A DNA stretch of 64,000 nucleotides. It comes from Brevibacillus_D fluminis_A (lineage in GTDB: Bacteria; Bacillota; Bacilli; Brevibacillales; Brevibacillaceae). The stretch lies in contig NZ_CM125436.1 in the NCBI RefSeq assembly GCF_052072235.1, positions 62,001 through 126,000 on the forward strand, in the 5' to 3' direction. Shown in pieces: positions 42,398-50,072 of this stretch. The position numbers and the translations under genes are program-made. The notes beneath the pieces were generated by a model. The model saw only the letters and a list, made by a program, of their open reading frames with translations. It was not told the DNA's origin and did no database searches. Numbering within the stretch: position 1 is the stretch's first letter; every line of letters starts with the position of its first letter.

Positions 42398-43258
42398 ATG
42401 ACATTTTCTCACATAAAAGCAGTTGCGTTTGATATGGATGGCACTCTTTTAGATGGGCGTTCTGAGCTATCCCAAGAAAATCGGGCAGCTTGTGAAGCGT
42501 TGCGGGCAAGTGGACGCAAGATTTTGATTTCGACCGGACGTACATACAAGTCCGCGCAGCTTCCGCTGGACGGCTTCGCTTTTGACGGGTATGTGTGCAG
42601 CAATGGAGCGACCGTGTATGAAGCCGACGGATCGATGGTTCATTATCACAAGTTGGAAGCAGAGGCCGTGATTGGCATTCTGGAGAAGCTGCATGAGTTG
42701 CCCCTGTACTACGAGATGCATGACATCAAGAGCAACCGATGGATCGTGAAGGAAGATCGGCAGCGGATGGAGGAGATGATCGGCGAAGACGAGCTGATCG
42801 AGGGAATCAATTGGCGCCGCTTCACGTTTTACACTATGACAGCATCGGCCAGCCGGGAGGAATTATTCGCACGCATTCGATCGGGCGAGCTGGAGATTGT
42901 GAAAATTTTCATTTGGCACGCTCGGCCAGAAGCGTTGATCGGGGTGCGGCATGAATTGGAGCGTTGGGCGTCAAAGGCGCTGATTACCACCTCGGGCCCG
43001 CACAATCTGGAGATGATTCCACCTGGGGTCAGCAAATGGGAAGGGCTGCAATACTTTTGCCGCAAATGGGAGCTGTCTGCGGAGGAAGTCATGGCCTTCG
43101 GCGATTCCGACAACGATCTGGAAATGTTGACGTATGCAGGTGCATCCGTGGCGATGGAAAACAGTTCTGCCACGATCGAGCGGGTTGCCAAGTTTCGCGC
43201 CGGGAATCATATAGAAAACGGGGTCGCGCAATTCATCAACCAGTATATCGTGAAATAA
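42398..43258 (+). CDS. Cof-type HAD-IIB family phosphatase
   Basis: A 286-aa HAD hydrolase. AFDMDGTLLDG is motif I, ISTGRT motif II, and AFGDSDNDLEMLTYAG motif IV, with a C2-type cap between. Such proteins act on sugar phosphates or flavin and pyridoxal phosphates; the substrate cannot be predicted. ATG 42398 follows GAGAGGAGG. A TATAAT box at 42365-42370 is a likely -10. Confidence 0.88.
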   Translation: MTFSHIKAVAFDMDGTLLDGRSELSQENRAACEALRASGRKILISTGRTYKSAQLPLDGFAFDGYVCSNGATVYEADGSMVHYHKLEAEAVIGILEKLHELPLYYEMHDIKSNRWIVKEDRQRMEEMIGEDELIEGINWRRFTFYTMTASASREELFARIRSGELEIVKIFIWHARPEALIGVRHELERWASKALITTSGPHNLEMIPPGVSKWEGLQYFCRKWELSAEEVMAFGDSDNDLEMLTYAGASVAMENSSATIERVAKFRAGNHIENGVAQFINQYIVK

Positions 43259-43292
43259 GTCACAAGAAAAAAGTTTGACCAGTTTGTGCTGA

Positions 43293-43322
43293 TTGACAAG
43301 GCAAATCAACAGGGGATACAAT
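43293..43322 (+). promoter_or_regulatory. nadA promoter
   Basis: TTGACA (43293-43298), 18-bp spacer, TACAAT (43317-43322). It lies 58 bp before nadA. Confidence 0.75.
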
Positions 43323-43379
43323 GACCGTACATGCTGACCTATTCGTCAATGAGCGACTATACACTAGGAGGATATCACT

Positions 43380-44324
43380 ATGGATGCCTTAGCGTTGGAA
43401 AAAAAGGCGTTACGTGACGCCGAATTACGCGAACGGCTTTTGCAGCTTAAGAAGGAACGCAACGCCATTATTCTTGCTCACTTTTATCAGCGCCCGGAAA
43501 TTCAGGAAGTAGCGGACTTTATCGGGGATTCGTTCGGTTTGGCTCAAAAGGCGAAAGAAACGGATGCAGACGTGATTTTGTTCTGCGGGGTTCACTTTAT
43601 GGGAGAAAGTGCAAAAATTCTCAATCCCTCCAAAACGGTGATTATCCCGGATGAGCGTGCCGGCTGTCCGATGGCAGACATGGTGAATGTCGATGGGCTG
43701 CGCAAGCTGAAAGCACAGCACCCGAATGCCAAAGTTGTTGCTTACATCAATACGTCTGCAGATGTGAAAGCGGAAACGTACATTTGCTGTACGTCGTCGA
43801 ACGCCCGCAAAGTCATCGAGTCGATCGATACCGATGAAATCATCTGGGTTCCGGATAAAAACCTGGGTCACTACGTATCCCAGTTTACGGACAAGAAAAT
43901 GATCATTTGGGAAGGCTACTGCAATACGCATGACCAGCTTTCCGTTGAAGATATTATGAACATGAAGCAGCAGCATCCAAACGCGCTTGTGGTCGTTCAT
44001 CCAGAGTGCCGTCCGGAAGTGGTTGCTTTGGCTGACTATGTCGGTTCGACGACAGGCATCCTGAAATATTGCCGCGAATCGTCGCACAAAGAATTCATCA
44101 TCGGTACCGAGGATGGTACGCGATACATGCTGGAGAAAGACAGTCCAGACAAAACCTTTGTGTTTGCATCGAAATATTTGGTTTGCCCGAATATGAAGGT
44201 GAACAACTTGAAAAAATGCGTAGAAGCGCTGGAAAACATGAAACCGGAAATTTATGTTCCGGAAGATGTGGCAGACGCAGCTCGTGCCTCCTTGGAGCGC
44301 ATGCTGGCGGTTGCACCGGCTTAA
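43380..44324 (+). CDS. nadA: Quinolinate synthase NadA
   Basis: Condenses iminoaspartate with DHAP to quinolinate in NAD synthesis, using a [4Fe-4S] cluster. 314 aa. Cluster cysteines are in GVHFMGE-region/AGCPMAD, EGYCNTH and LVCPNMK. AHFYQRPEIQEVADFIGDS at the start is family-typical. The matching nadB and nadC are 5.7 kb downstream in another operon, unlike the contiguous nadBCA of B. subtilis. AGGAGG precedes the ATG. Confidence 0.95.
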   Translation: MDALALEKKALRDAELRERLLQLKKERNAIILAHFYQRPEIQEVADFIGDSFGLAQKAKETDADVILFCGVHFMGESAKILNPSKTVIIPDERAGCPMADMVNVDGLRKLKAQHPNAKVVAYINTSADVKAETYICCTSSNARKVIESIDTDEIIWVPDKNLGHYVSQFTDKKMIIWEGYCNTHDQLSVEDIMNMKQQHPNALVVVHPECRPEVVALADYVGSTTGILKYCRESSHKEFIIGTEDGTRYMLEKDSPDKTFVFASKYLVCPNMKVNNLKKCVEALENMKPEIYVPEDVADAARASLERMLAVAPA

Positions 44325-44341
44325 TCATAAGATGGATCGAG

Positions 44342-44380
44342 AGGGCAGAGCTCAAACCAATTGGGCACTGCCCTTTTTTT
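44342..44380 (+). terminator. Terminator after nadA
   Basis: AGGGCAG (44342-44348) pairs with CTGCCCT (44368-44374), followed by a T run. Confidence 0.85.
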
Positions 44381-44457
44381 GTTGCAAAATTACAGAGTAG
44401 TGTCTGAAATGCTGTAGCGACGGGATAGAAAGAGCTGCGACCGATGTGCGGGGCCAT

Positions 44458-44499
44458 TTGACAAAAGAAATCTTACGTAATAATATGTTTTTACGTTAA
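44458..44499 (+). promoter_or_regulatory. Promoter with probable operator for the HTH-ClpP operon
   Basis: TTGACA (44458-44463), 17 bp, TAATAT (44481-44486). TTACGTAA (44473-44480) touches the -10 and TTACGTTAA (44491-44499) lies just after it, 18 bp apart. Repeated near-palindromes across a -10 region suggest an operator; the HTH protein encoded next is the obvious candidate to bind it. Confidence 0.6.
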
Positions 44500-44528
44500 T
44501 CAATCGTTTTATGAAAAGAGGTGATTCC

Positions 44529-45134
44529 TTGCAACCCGATATTTTGGAGACCTTTGTGGTGGAAACGCCGGAGCATGCGATGGTGCTGCTCAATCCGCTG
44601 CGCGCGGAAATTTTGGGCCGTTTGACGGAACCGGCTTCAGCCGCAGAGGTGGCGCGTATGATTAATGAGACCCCACAACGGATCAATTACCATCTGAAAG
44701 CCCTAGAGAAAGTGGGGCTGGCCCGCCGGGTTGGCACGCGCCAGGTGCGCAATCTGGTGGAGGTGCTGTACCAGGCGATCGCGCGGACGTTTGTTTTGTC
44801 CGAGTCGCTTAATTGGAACCCGGAAACCGTGCAAAAAATGAAGGATCAGGGCTCATTGTCGCATCTGATCACGATGACGGAACGAATCAAGCGGGATGCG
44901 CTCGTTTTGATGGAGCGGTCTGATGAAAATGCAGAGATCCCGAGTGCAACGCTCGAAACGAGCATCCGCTTGCAAAATCAGGAGCAGCGGCAAGCTTTTG
45001 TAGAGGAGTATGTGTCGCTGGTGAAAGGTCTGGTCGAGAAGTATCAGGCGAGATCTGGCAGCAAGGAAGAAGAGGCGTTCCATGTAGTGCTGGCGGTGTA
45101 CCCGCAACTCAACCTGGGAGGGGAAACGAAATGA
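44529..45134 (+). CDS. ArsR-like winged-helix transcriptional regulator
   Basis: A 201-aa protein with an N-terminal winged helix of the ArsR/HTH_20 type (NPLRAEILGRLTEPASAAEV, then MINETPQRINYHLKALEKVG). The C-terminal 120 residues are helical and unassigned; no metal-binding CxC is seen, so it is not a classic metal sensor. I use TTG 44529, which has the near-perfect ribosome site AGAGGTGATT; ATG 44511 has none. The stop overlaps the next gene (ATGA), and a ClpP paralogue follows. Confidence 0.8.
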   Translation: MQPDILETFVVETPEHAMVLLNPLRAEILGRLTEPASAAEVARMINETPQRINYHLKALEKVGLARRVGTRQVRNLVEVLYQAIARTFVLSESLNWNPETVQKMKDQGSLSHLITMTERIKRDALVLMERSDENAEIPSATLETSIRLQNQEQRQAFVEEYVSLVKGLVEKYQARSGSKEEEAFHVVLAVYPQLNLGGETK

Positions 45135-45403
45135 AACCTGTTCTGGTCTGGGAGACAAATCGCAAAAAGGCGGAACCTGGAGAGCGTACGGGAAATGTAA
45201 TCCCGTTTGAGCGCAATCGGTCAGGGGAGGTCGTGGAGCAGGAGTCGATTCGTACGGAGTGGAAAGCAGGCTCCGGTACAAACGGCGATGGCTCCGAGGA
45301 GCCTGTCACGATCACGATGGTTTCTTCTGGCTTCACGACGAAAGCCAGAGCAGTTGCTCCACAATCTGCTGCGGGCACGACGCAAATGCGTTTGGCAGCC
45401 TAA
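45131..45403 (+). CDS. 90-aa hypothetical protein between an HTH regulator and a ClpP paralogue
   Basis: No recognised family. It is polar and mostly without predicted hydrophobic core (many E, G, S, T, R), ends in small residues (TTQMRLAA), and has no signal peptide or membrane helix. Translation is coupled to the HTH gene (ATGA overlap) with GGGAGGGGAAACGA upstream, which supports a real gene. The clpP-like gene starts 23 bp later. A disordered protein ending in hydrophobic small residues next to ClpP might be a substrate, adaptor or inhibitor; that is speculation. Confidence 0.6.
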   Translation: MKPVLVWETNRKKAEPGERTGNVIPFERNRSGEVVEQESIRTEWKAGSGTNGDGSEEPVTITMVSSGFTTKARAVAPQSAAGTTQMRLAA

Positions 45404-45426
45404 CTCATTTGGAGGGGGAAAGCGAA

Positions 45427-46008
45427 ATGAATCTGGTTCCTGTTGTTGTTGAGCAAACGAGCAGAGGTGAGCGGTCCTACGATATTTATTCGCGGCTGCT
45501 CAAAGATCGGATCATCTTCATCGGGAGTGCGATCGATGACACAATCGCGAACCTGATCGTTGCCCAGCTGCTGTTTTTGGCCTCGGAAGACCCGGATAAG
45601 GATATCAGTCTCTATATCAACTCTCCAGGTGGGTCCGTTACCGCGGGCTTGGCCATTTACGATACGATGCAATTCATCAAGCCGGATGTATCGACGATCT
45701 GCATCGGCATGGCGGCATCGATGGGACAATTTTTGTTGACAGCTGGGGCACCGGGGAAACGCTATGCGCTGCCGAATGCGGAAATCATGCTGCACCAGCC
45801 ATGGGGCGGCAGCCAAGGGCAGGCCAGCGACATCAAAATCCAGGCCGACCGCATTTTGCGCCATCGGGAGAAGTTGTTCCGCATCACAGCGGAACGATCC
45901 GGGAAGACGCTGGAACAAGTGATGAAAGACGGCGAGCGGGATTATTTCATGGACGCCAGGGAAGCGAAGGAATACGGGCTCATCGACAAGATCATCGAAA
46001 AGCTGTAA
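45427..46008 (+). CDS. clpP: ClpP-family serine protease (paralogue)
   Basis: A 193-aa Clp proteolytic subunit with an intact triad: Ser98 in GMAASMG, His123 in LHQPWGG, Asp172 in GERDYF. NSPGGSVTAGLAIYDTMQ is the oligomer/substrate groove. ATG 45427 follows GGAGGGGGAAAG; the frame is open far upstream through the preceding gene. Its context, behind an HTH regulator and with no ClpX/ClpC gene, suggests an accessory paralogue, with the housekeeping clpP elsewhere; this is inferred. Confidence 0.9.
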   Translation: MNLVPVVVEQTSRGERSYDIYSRLLKDRIIFIGSAIDDTIANLIVAQLLFLASEDPDKDISLYINSPGGSVTAGLAIYDTMQFIKPDVSTICIGMAASMGQFLLTAGAPGKRYALPNAEIMLHQPWGGSQGQASDIKIQADRILRHREKLFRITAERSGKTLEQVMKDGERDYFMDAREAKEYGLIDKIIEKL

Positions 46009-46019
46009 AAAAGCAAAAC

Positions 46020-46049
46020 AAAACCGCAGGGTATCTATCCTGCGGTTTT
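46020..46049. terminator. Bidirectional terminator between clpP and the PCYCGC lipoprotein gene
   Basis: AAAACCGCAGG (46020-46030) and CCTGCGGTTTT (46039-46049) pair perfectly around an 8-base loop; A and T runs allow use in both directions. Confidence 0.88.
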
Positions 46050-46064
46050 CTCATGCGAAAACGG

Positions 46065-46550
46065 TCACATCGGCATTGGTGTAGGCGTCGGCTTGGCGTA
46101 GCCTTCTTTATACTGCTGGTCGATGTATGTGCGGATTTCTTTTGGCGTCTTGCCGTCTTTGGTCATTTTCGCGGAAATCACGGCAATCTCCATGCAGGTG
46201 TTGCAGCGCGTACCGTGGTCATCCCAGACAACGGAGCCGTCTTGTTTCACTTCCTTGATGAAGCAGTTGCCGTTGTGCAAATGCCCCGCGCTCTCGCCGC
46301 AGCCGCAATAGCACGGTATCGACTTAAGCACATCCTGAACGCCTGCGGCAATCTGGTATATGTCCTTGATCTGCGGCTCGACCTTGTCCAGGAAGGTGGG
46401 GAGCGTCGTAATGGATGCCGTCACTTCTTGCAAGTCACCGTTGGGCAATTGGTGAGACTGATGTTGCGCAGCCGAATCCTGGCCAGCACAGCCGGTTAAG
46501 AGCGAAAGGGCAACGAGTCCGGCGTAAACAAAACGGGAACGCTTTTTCAT
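46065..46550 (-). CDS. PCYCGC-motif lipoprotein
   Basis: A 161-aa lipoprotein with lipobox LLTGC (Cys21). The defining PCYCGC motif lies at about residue 79-84 and is followed by HNGNCF and HGTRCNTCMEIA, giving at least six cysteines plus histidines outside the membrane, a probable metal site. The C-terminus ends in a Pro/Thr/Met run. AAGGAGG precedes the ATG on the minus strand. It diverges from znuA. Family function is not established. Confidence 0.82.
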   Translation of the reverse strand: MKKRSRFVYAGLVALSLLTGCAGQDSAAQHQSHQLPNGDLQEVTASITTLPTFLDKVEPQIKDIYQIAAGVQDVLKSIPCYCGCGESAGHLHNGNCFIKEVKQDGSVVWDDHGTRCNTCMEIAVISAKMTKDGKTPKEIRTYIDQQYKEGYAKPTPTPMPM

Positions 46551-46580
46551 GTCTGGGTAACCTCCTTATCCTTCGAAGCG

Positions 46581-46589
46581 ATTATACCA
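46581..46589 (-). promoter_or_regulatory. Extended -10 promoter of the PCYCGC lipoprotein gene
   Basis: On the minus strand TGGTATAAT is a perfect extended -10, about 30 bp before the start codon. No convincing -35. Confidence 0.5.
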
Positions 46590-46669
46590 TACTTGCCCAA
46601 AGGAAACGGAGGGGGGGTATGTGACAAAATACGCTCAATTGAACCAAGTCTGGAAATAACAAAAAAAGC

Positions 46670-46753
46670 AAATCGTAATCAGTCTTATTTACTTTTGGGA
46701 TGCATATCACTATAATAGGTTCATGTACAGATAAATCGGAATCGTTATGATTG
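46670..46753 (+). promoter_or_regulatory. znu promoter with two Zur-box-like operators
   Basis: TTTACT (46688-46693), 17 bp, TATAAT (46711-46716). Box 1 (46670-46690) begins AAATCGTAATCA and overlaps the -35. Box 2 (46733-46753) reads AAATCGGAATCGTTATGATT and lies downstream of the start site. Both resemble the B. subtilis Zur consensus AAATCGTAATNATTACGATTT; box 2 keeps both half-sites better. Zinc-loaded Zur would block transcription. Confidence 0.7.
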
Positions 46754-46783
46754 GAGAGCTTTGAGGAGAGGAAGAGTTGACAT

Positions 46784-47776
46784 ATGATTCGTAAACGATC
46801 CATGTTTTCGATGATAGCCGTGCTGACTGCAACAATGATGCTGCTGTCGGCATGCGGACAAACAGCACCATCACAGAATACATCAGGGTCCGCCCAAAAT
46901 CAATCAGAAGCGAAAACGAATGGCAAACTGCAAGTGTTCACATCCTTTTACCCGCTTTATTACGTGGCGACGCGGATTGGCGGGGAGTACGTCGATGTGA
47001 AAAATATCGTTCCGGCTGGTGTGGAACCGCATGATTTCGAGCCGACGGCAAAAGACATCGTAGATATGTCCAAAGCCAATCTGTTCATTTACAATGGCAG
47101 CGGCTTTGAGGCGTGGGTGGAGAAAGCGCTGCAAGGCTTCGACCAGAGTCAAATGACGGTCGTGAAGGCTACGGATGGCCTGCAATTGCTCAAAAACGCG
47201 GAAGAACAGCACAATGAGCATGCCGGCGAATCAGCCGAGGCTCATGATCACGGCGAGTTCGATCCACACGTTTGGCTGGACCCTACACTGTTGAAGGCGC
47301 AGGCTGAAAAAGTGAAGGATGCGCTCGCCAAAAAAGACCAGGCACATGCCGCGGAATTTGGGAAAAATTATGAGAAATTGGCCGCTGATCTGGATACACT
47401 TGATAATGACTTCAAAAAAATGGTCGCTGCTGCGCCCAGGAAAGAATTCATGGTTTCGCACCGTGCCTTTGGCTATTTGGCCCACCACTACGGCTTGGAG
47501 CAAATCGCCATTTCCGGCGTATCGCCTGCTGATGAGCCTACTCCAGCCGACTTGAAGGAATTGGTGGAGCGCGTAAAAGAGCATCATATTCAATATATCC
47601 TGTTTGAAACGTTGGTTTCGACCAAGGTTGCCGACGTGATTGCCCGGGAGACCGGTGCGAAAACGGCGATGCTGAATCCGCTGGAAGGCTTGACGGAAGC
47701 TGACCAGCAGGCGGGGAAAGACTACCTGTCGATTATGCGTGATAATCTGGAGACGTTAAAAACGGCTCTGCAATAG
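46784..47776 (+). CDS. znuA: Zinc ABC transporter substrate-binding lipoprotein ZnuA
   Basis: A 330-aa cluster A-I solute-binding protein. Lipobox LLSAC (Cys24). Zinc ligands are the histidines in GVEPHDFEPT, DPHVWLDP and SHRAFGYLAHHYGL plus an acidic residue near FETLVSTKVAD. The His/Glu-rich loop EEQHNEHAGESAEAHDHGE before DPHVW is typical for zinc rather than manganese receptors. First gene of the znuA-znuC-znuB-zur run. Confidence 0.93.
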   Translation: MIRKRSMFSMIAVLTATMMLLSACGQTAPSQNTSGSAQNQSEAKTNGKLQVFTSFYPLYYVATRIGGEYVDVKNIVPAGVEPHDFEPTAKDIVDMSKANLFIYNGSGFEAWVEKALQGFDQSQMTVVKATDGLQLLKNAEEQHNEHAGESAEAHDHGEFDPHVWLDPTLLKAQAEKVKDALAKKDQAHAAEFGKNYEKLAADLDTLDNDFKKMVAAAPRKEFMVSHRAFGYLAHHYGLEQIAISGVSPADEPTPADLKELVERVKEHHIQYILFETLVSTKVADVIARETGAKTAMLNPLEGLTEADQQAGKDYLSIMRDNLETLKTALQ

Positions 47777-47793
47777 ACAAAGGATGATGAGTC

Positions 47794-48570
47794 TTGAAGG
47801 ATGCAAACGGTACAAAGGATGCGATCGTGCAGCTGTCCAACGTTACATTTCAATATGATGATGGGAAAACGGTTTTGGACCATGTCAACTTTGTGCTGCA
47901 AAAAGGGGACTTTTTAGGGCTGGTCGGTCCGAACGGCTCGGGGAAATCCACGTTGCTGAAGCTGATCCTGGGGCTTTTGCCCGCAACGCATGGGCAGATT
48001 GATCTGTTCGGTACGCCGATCAACAAGTTCCGCGAATGGTCCAAGATCGGGTATGTCGCGCAGCAGGTAGCACACGGTGCCGGCGGTTTCCCTGCCACCG
48101 TGCGCGAGGTCATCGCGTCCGGGCTGGTAGGAAAAGTAGGTCTGTTCCGCCGCATCACACGGCAGCACCAAGCGCTGGTGACGCAAGCGGCAGAGCGCGT
48201 CGGCCTCGGCGATAAGCTGGATAAACGGATCGGCATTTTGTCCGGCGGCCAGCTGCAGCGCGTTTTCATTGCCCGGGCTCTCGTCGCCGAACCGCAATTT
48301 TTGATTTTGGATGAGCCGACGGTGGGCGTCGATCAGGAGTCGATCGATCAGTTTTACGAACTGCTTCGTTCGCTGAAAGAAGAGAGCGAATTGACGATGA
48401 TGATCGTGAGCCATGATGTCGGCGTCATGACACAGTGGGTCAACAAGGTCGCCTGCTTGCAAAAAGGGCTCCACTTCCACGGAACGGCGCACGAGTTCGT
48501 GCATAATCAGGAAAAAATCATGCAGCAGATGTACGGCAGCAATGTCCACCTGCTTGCACATAACCATTAG
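47794..48570 (+). CDS. znuC: Zinc ABC transporter ATP-binding protein ZnuC
   Basis: A 258-aa ABC ATPase: Walker A GPNGSGKST, Q-loop YVAQQ, signature LSGGQLQR, Walker B FLILDEPTVGVD, H-loop VSHDV. The C-terminus ends with histidines (HLLAHNH). The start is TTG 47794 after AAAGGATGATGA. It lies 17 bp after znuA. Confidence 0.92.
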   Translation: MKDANGTKDAIVQLSNVTFQYDDGKTVLDHVNFVLQKGDFLGLVGPNGSGKSTLLKLILGLLPATHGQIDLFGTPINKFREWSKIGYVAQQVAHGAGGFPATVREVIASGLVGKVGLFRRITRQHQALVTQAAERVGLGDKLDKRIGILSGGQLQRVFIARALVAEPQFLILDEPTVGVDQESIDQFYELLRSLKEESELTMMIVSHDVGVMTQWVNKVACLQKGLHFHGTAHEFVHNQEKIMQQMYGSNVHLLAHNH

Positions 48571-48669
48571 AGGTAAGAGTGTCTCAGGCAAAATCTTTGC
48601 TGTGACCAACGAAGGCTCCGTCACCCGTTTGGCGCAGTCTAGTTTTCGAACCGAAAGAAAGGGGTCCCC

Positions 48670-49509
48670 ATGCTGGCTGATTGGTGGAACTATGATTTTT
48701 TGCGGTATACGCTGTTTTCCGGTATCTTGATCGGTCTGATTTGCCCGATTCTCGGTACGTTTCTTATCGTTCGGCGCTTGTCCATGATGGCGGACGGCCT
48801 GTCTCACGTGACGCTGTCGGGTGTCGCGGCAGGCATGCTGCTGGCGAAAAAGTTCCCGTTGTTCCAAGCGGTGAACCCGCTGTTTTTCGGGATGATTTTT
48901 TCCGTCATCGGCTCACTGTTTATTGAACGGCTGCGCAAGCTCTACAAGTCGTATCAGGATTTGGCGATTCCGATCATCCTATCGACAGGCTTAGGGCTGT
49001 TTACGGTTTTGGTCAGCATTGCAAAAGGCTTCAACACGGACTTGTACGCATACTTATTCGGAAAAATCGTGACGGTGACCAAAGAGGATCTGTTTGCGCT
49101 GATCGGAGTGGCGGTGGTCGTCCTGGGAACCGTGCTGTTGATTTACAAAGAGCTGTTTGCGGTCTCCTTTGACGAGGAGTTCGCCCGCGTCTCCGGTGTT
49201 GCGCGGAAAACGATCAATCTCTGGTTTATGGTTTTGGTGGCGCTCACGATCGCGGCATCCATGCGCATCGTAGGGGTTCTTTTGATCTCGGCGCTGATCA
49301 CGCTGCCTGTTGCGGCCAGCCTGCAAATTGCCGGAAGCTTTCGCCAGGCGATTCTTTACGCGATTCTGTTTGCGGAAGCATCGGTTTTGATCGGACTTTA
49401 CTTTGCTTATTTGCTCGATTGGGCTTCAGGCGGTACAATTGTTTTAGTATCGGTCGGTATATTGCTGATCGTCTTGGGTGTAAAAAAGCTGCGGGTATGG
49501 CGCAGGTAA
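48670..49509 (+). CDS. znuB: Zinc ABC transporter permease ZnuB
   Basis: A 279-aa ABC-3 family permease with about eight membrane helices (GILIGLICPILGTFLIVRRL, MMADGLSHVTLSGVAAGM). The 99-bp gap after znuC holds no feature I can support. GAAAGGGGTCC precedes the ATG. Confidence 0.92.
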   Translation: MLADWWNYDFLRYTLFSGILIGLICPILGTFLIVRRLSMMADGLSHVTLSGVAAGMLLAKKFPLFQAVNPLFFGMIFSVIGSLFIERLRKLYKSYQDLAIPIILSTGLGLFTVLVSIAKGFNTDLYAYLFGKIVTVTKEDLFALIGVAVVVLGTVLLIYKELFAVSFDEEFARVSGVARKTINLWFMVLVALTIAASMRIVGVLLISALITLPVAASLQIAGSFRQAILYAILFAEASVLIGLYFAYLLDWASGGTIVLVSVGILLIVLGVKKLRVWRR

Positions 49510-49530
49510 ATCAGCAAGGAGGCTTTCGTC

Positions 49531-49947
49531 ATGACAGTCGAAGAAGCTTTGCAGATTTTGAAGGAACGGGGATATAAATATACGGGAAAACGCGAAGAAA
49601 TCATTCGCATCTGCTCCGACGAAAAGCGGTATTTGTCCGCTAAAGATATTTTGGAGAGAATCAAAGAGCATTATCCGAATCTTAGTTTTGATACCGTATA
49701 TCGGAATATATCCACGTTTGTCGATCTGGGGATCTTGGAGGAGACCGAGCTGGATGGCGAGGGCAAGTTCCGCCTGGCTTGCAGCAACAACGGTCATCAC
49801 CACCATCACGTCATTTGCACGGAATGCGGCAAAACATCGTCGTTGCCGGGTTGCCCCATGAATTTGATGGCGACGATTCCGTCTGATTTTATGGTGACGG
49901 GACACAAGTTTGAAGTATATGGCACTTGCAAAGAGTGCAGTCAATGA
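49531..49947 (+). CDS. zur: Fur-family regulator, probable zinc repressor Zur
   Basis: A 138-aa Fur-type protein: winged helix in the first 80 residues (NLSFDTVYRNISTFVDLGIL), a histidine run GHHHHHVICTECGK and a second CxxC near the end (GTCKEC) that make up the structural zinc site. The position behind znuACB and the two Zur-like boxes support Zur over Fur or PerR. AAGGAGG precedes the ATG. Confidence 0.88.
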   Translation: MTVEEALQILKERGYKYTGKREEIIRICSDEKRYLSAKDILERIKEHYPNLSFDTVYRNISTFVDLGILEETELDGEGKFRLACSNNGHHHHHVICTECGKTSSLPGCPMNLMATIPSDFMVTGHKFEVYGTCKECSQ

Positions 49948-49948
49948 T

Positions 49949-50002
49949 GAAAAGCTTCCTTACATGCGGCCTGTTTTGCGTGTGCGGGAGCTTTTTCCTT
50001 TT
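49949..50002 (+). terminator. Terminator after zur
   Basis: GAAAAGCTTCC (49949-49959) pairs with GGGAGCTTTTTC (49986-49997) around a 26-base loop and is followed by CTTTTT. Confidence 0.6.
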
Positions 50003-50012
50003 TGGAGCCATT

Positions 50013-50021
50013 TGTTATAAT
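50013..50021 (+). promoter_or_regulatory. Extended -10 promoter of nadB
   Basis: TGTTATAAT matches TGnTATAAT; it overlaps the end of the zur terminator region and lies 52 bp before nadB. Confidence 0.55.
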
Positions 50022-50072
50022 GGGACGAGAAAGAACTACCTGACGTTGAAAACGAAGAGAGAAGGTAAACAG

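Noticed and set aside
45259..45426. Longer N-terminus for the ClpP paralogue
   Set aside because: The extension overlaps the 90-aa gene in another phase, has no ribosome site and is Cys/His-rich without ClpP likeness; GGAGGGGG precedes ATG 45427.
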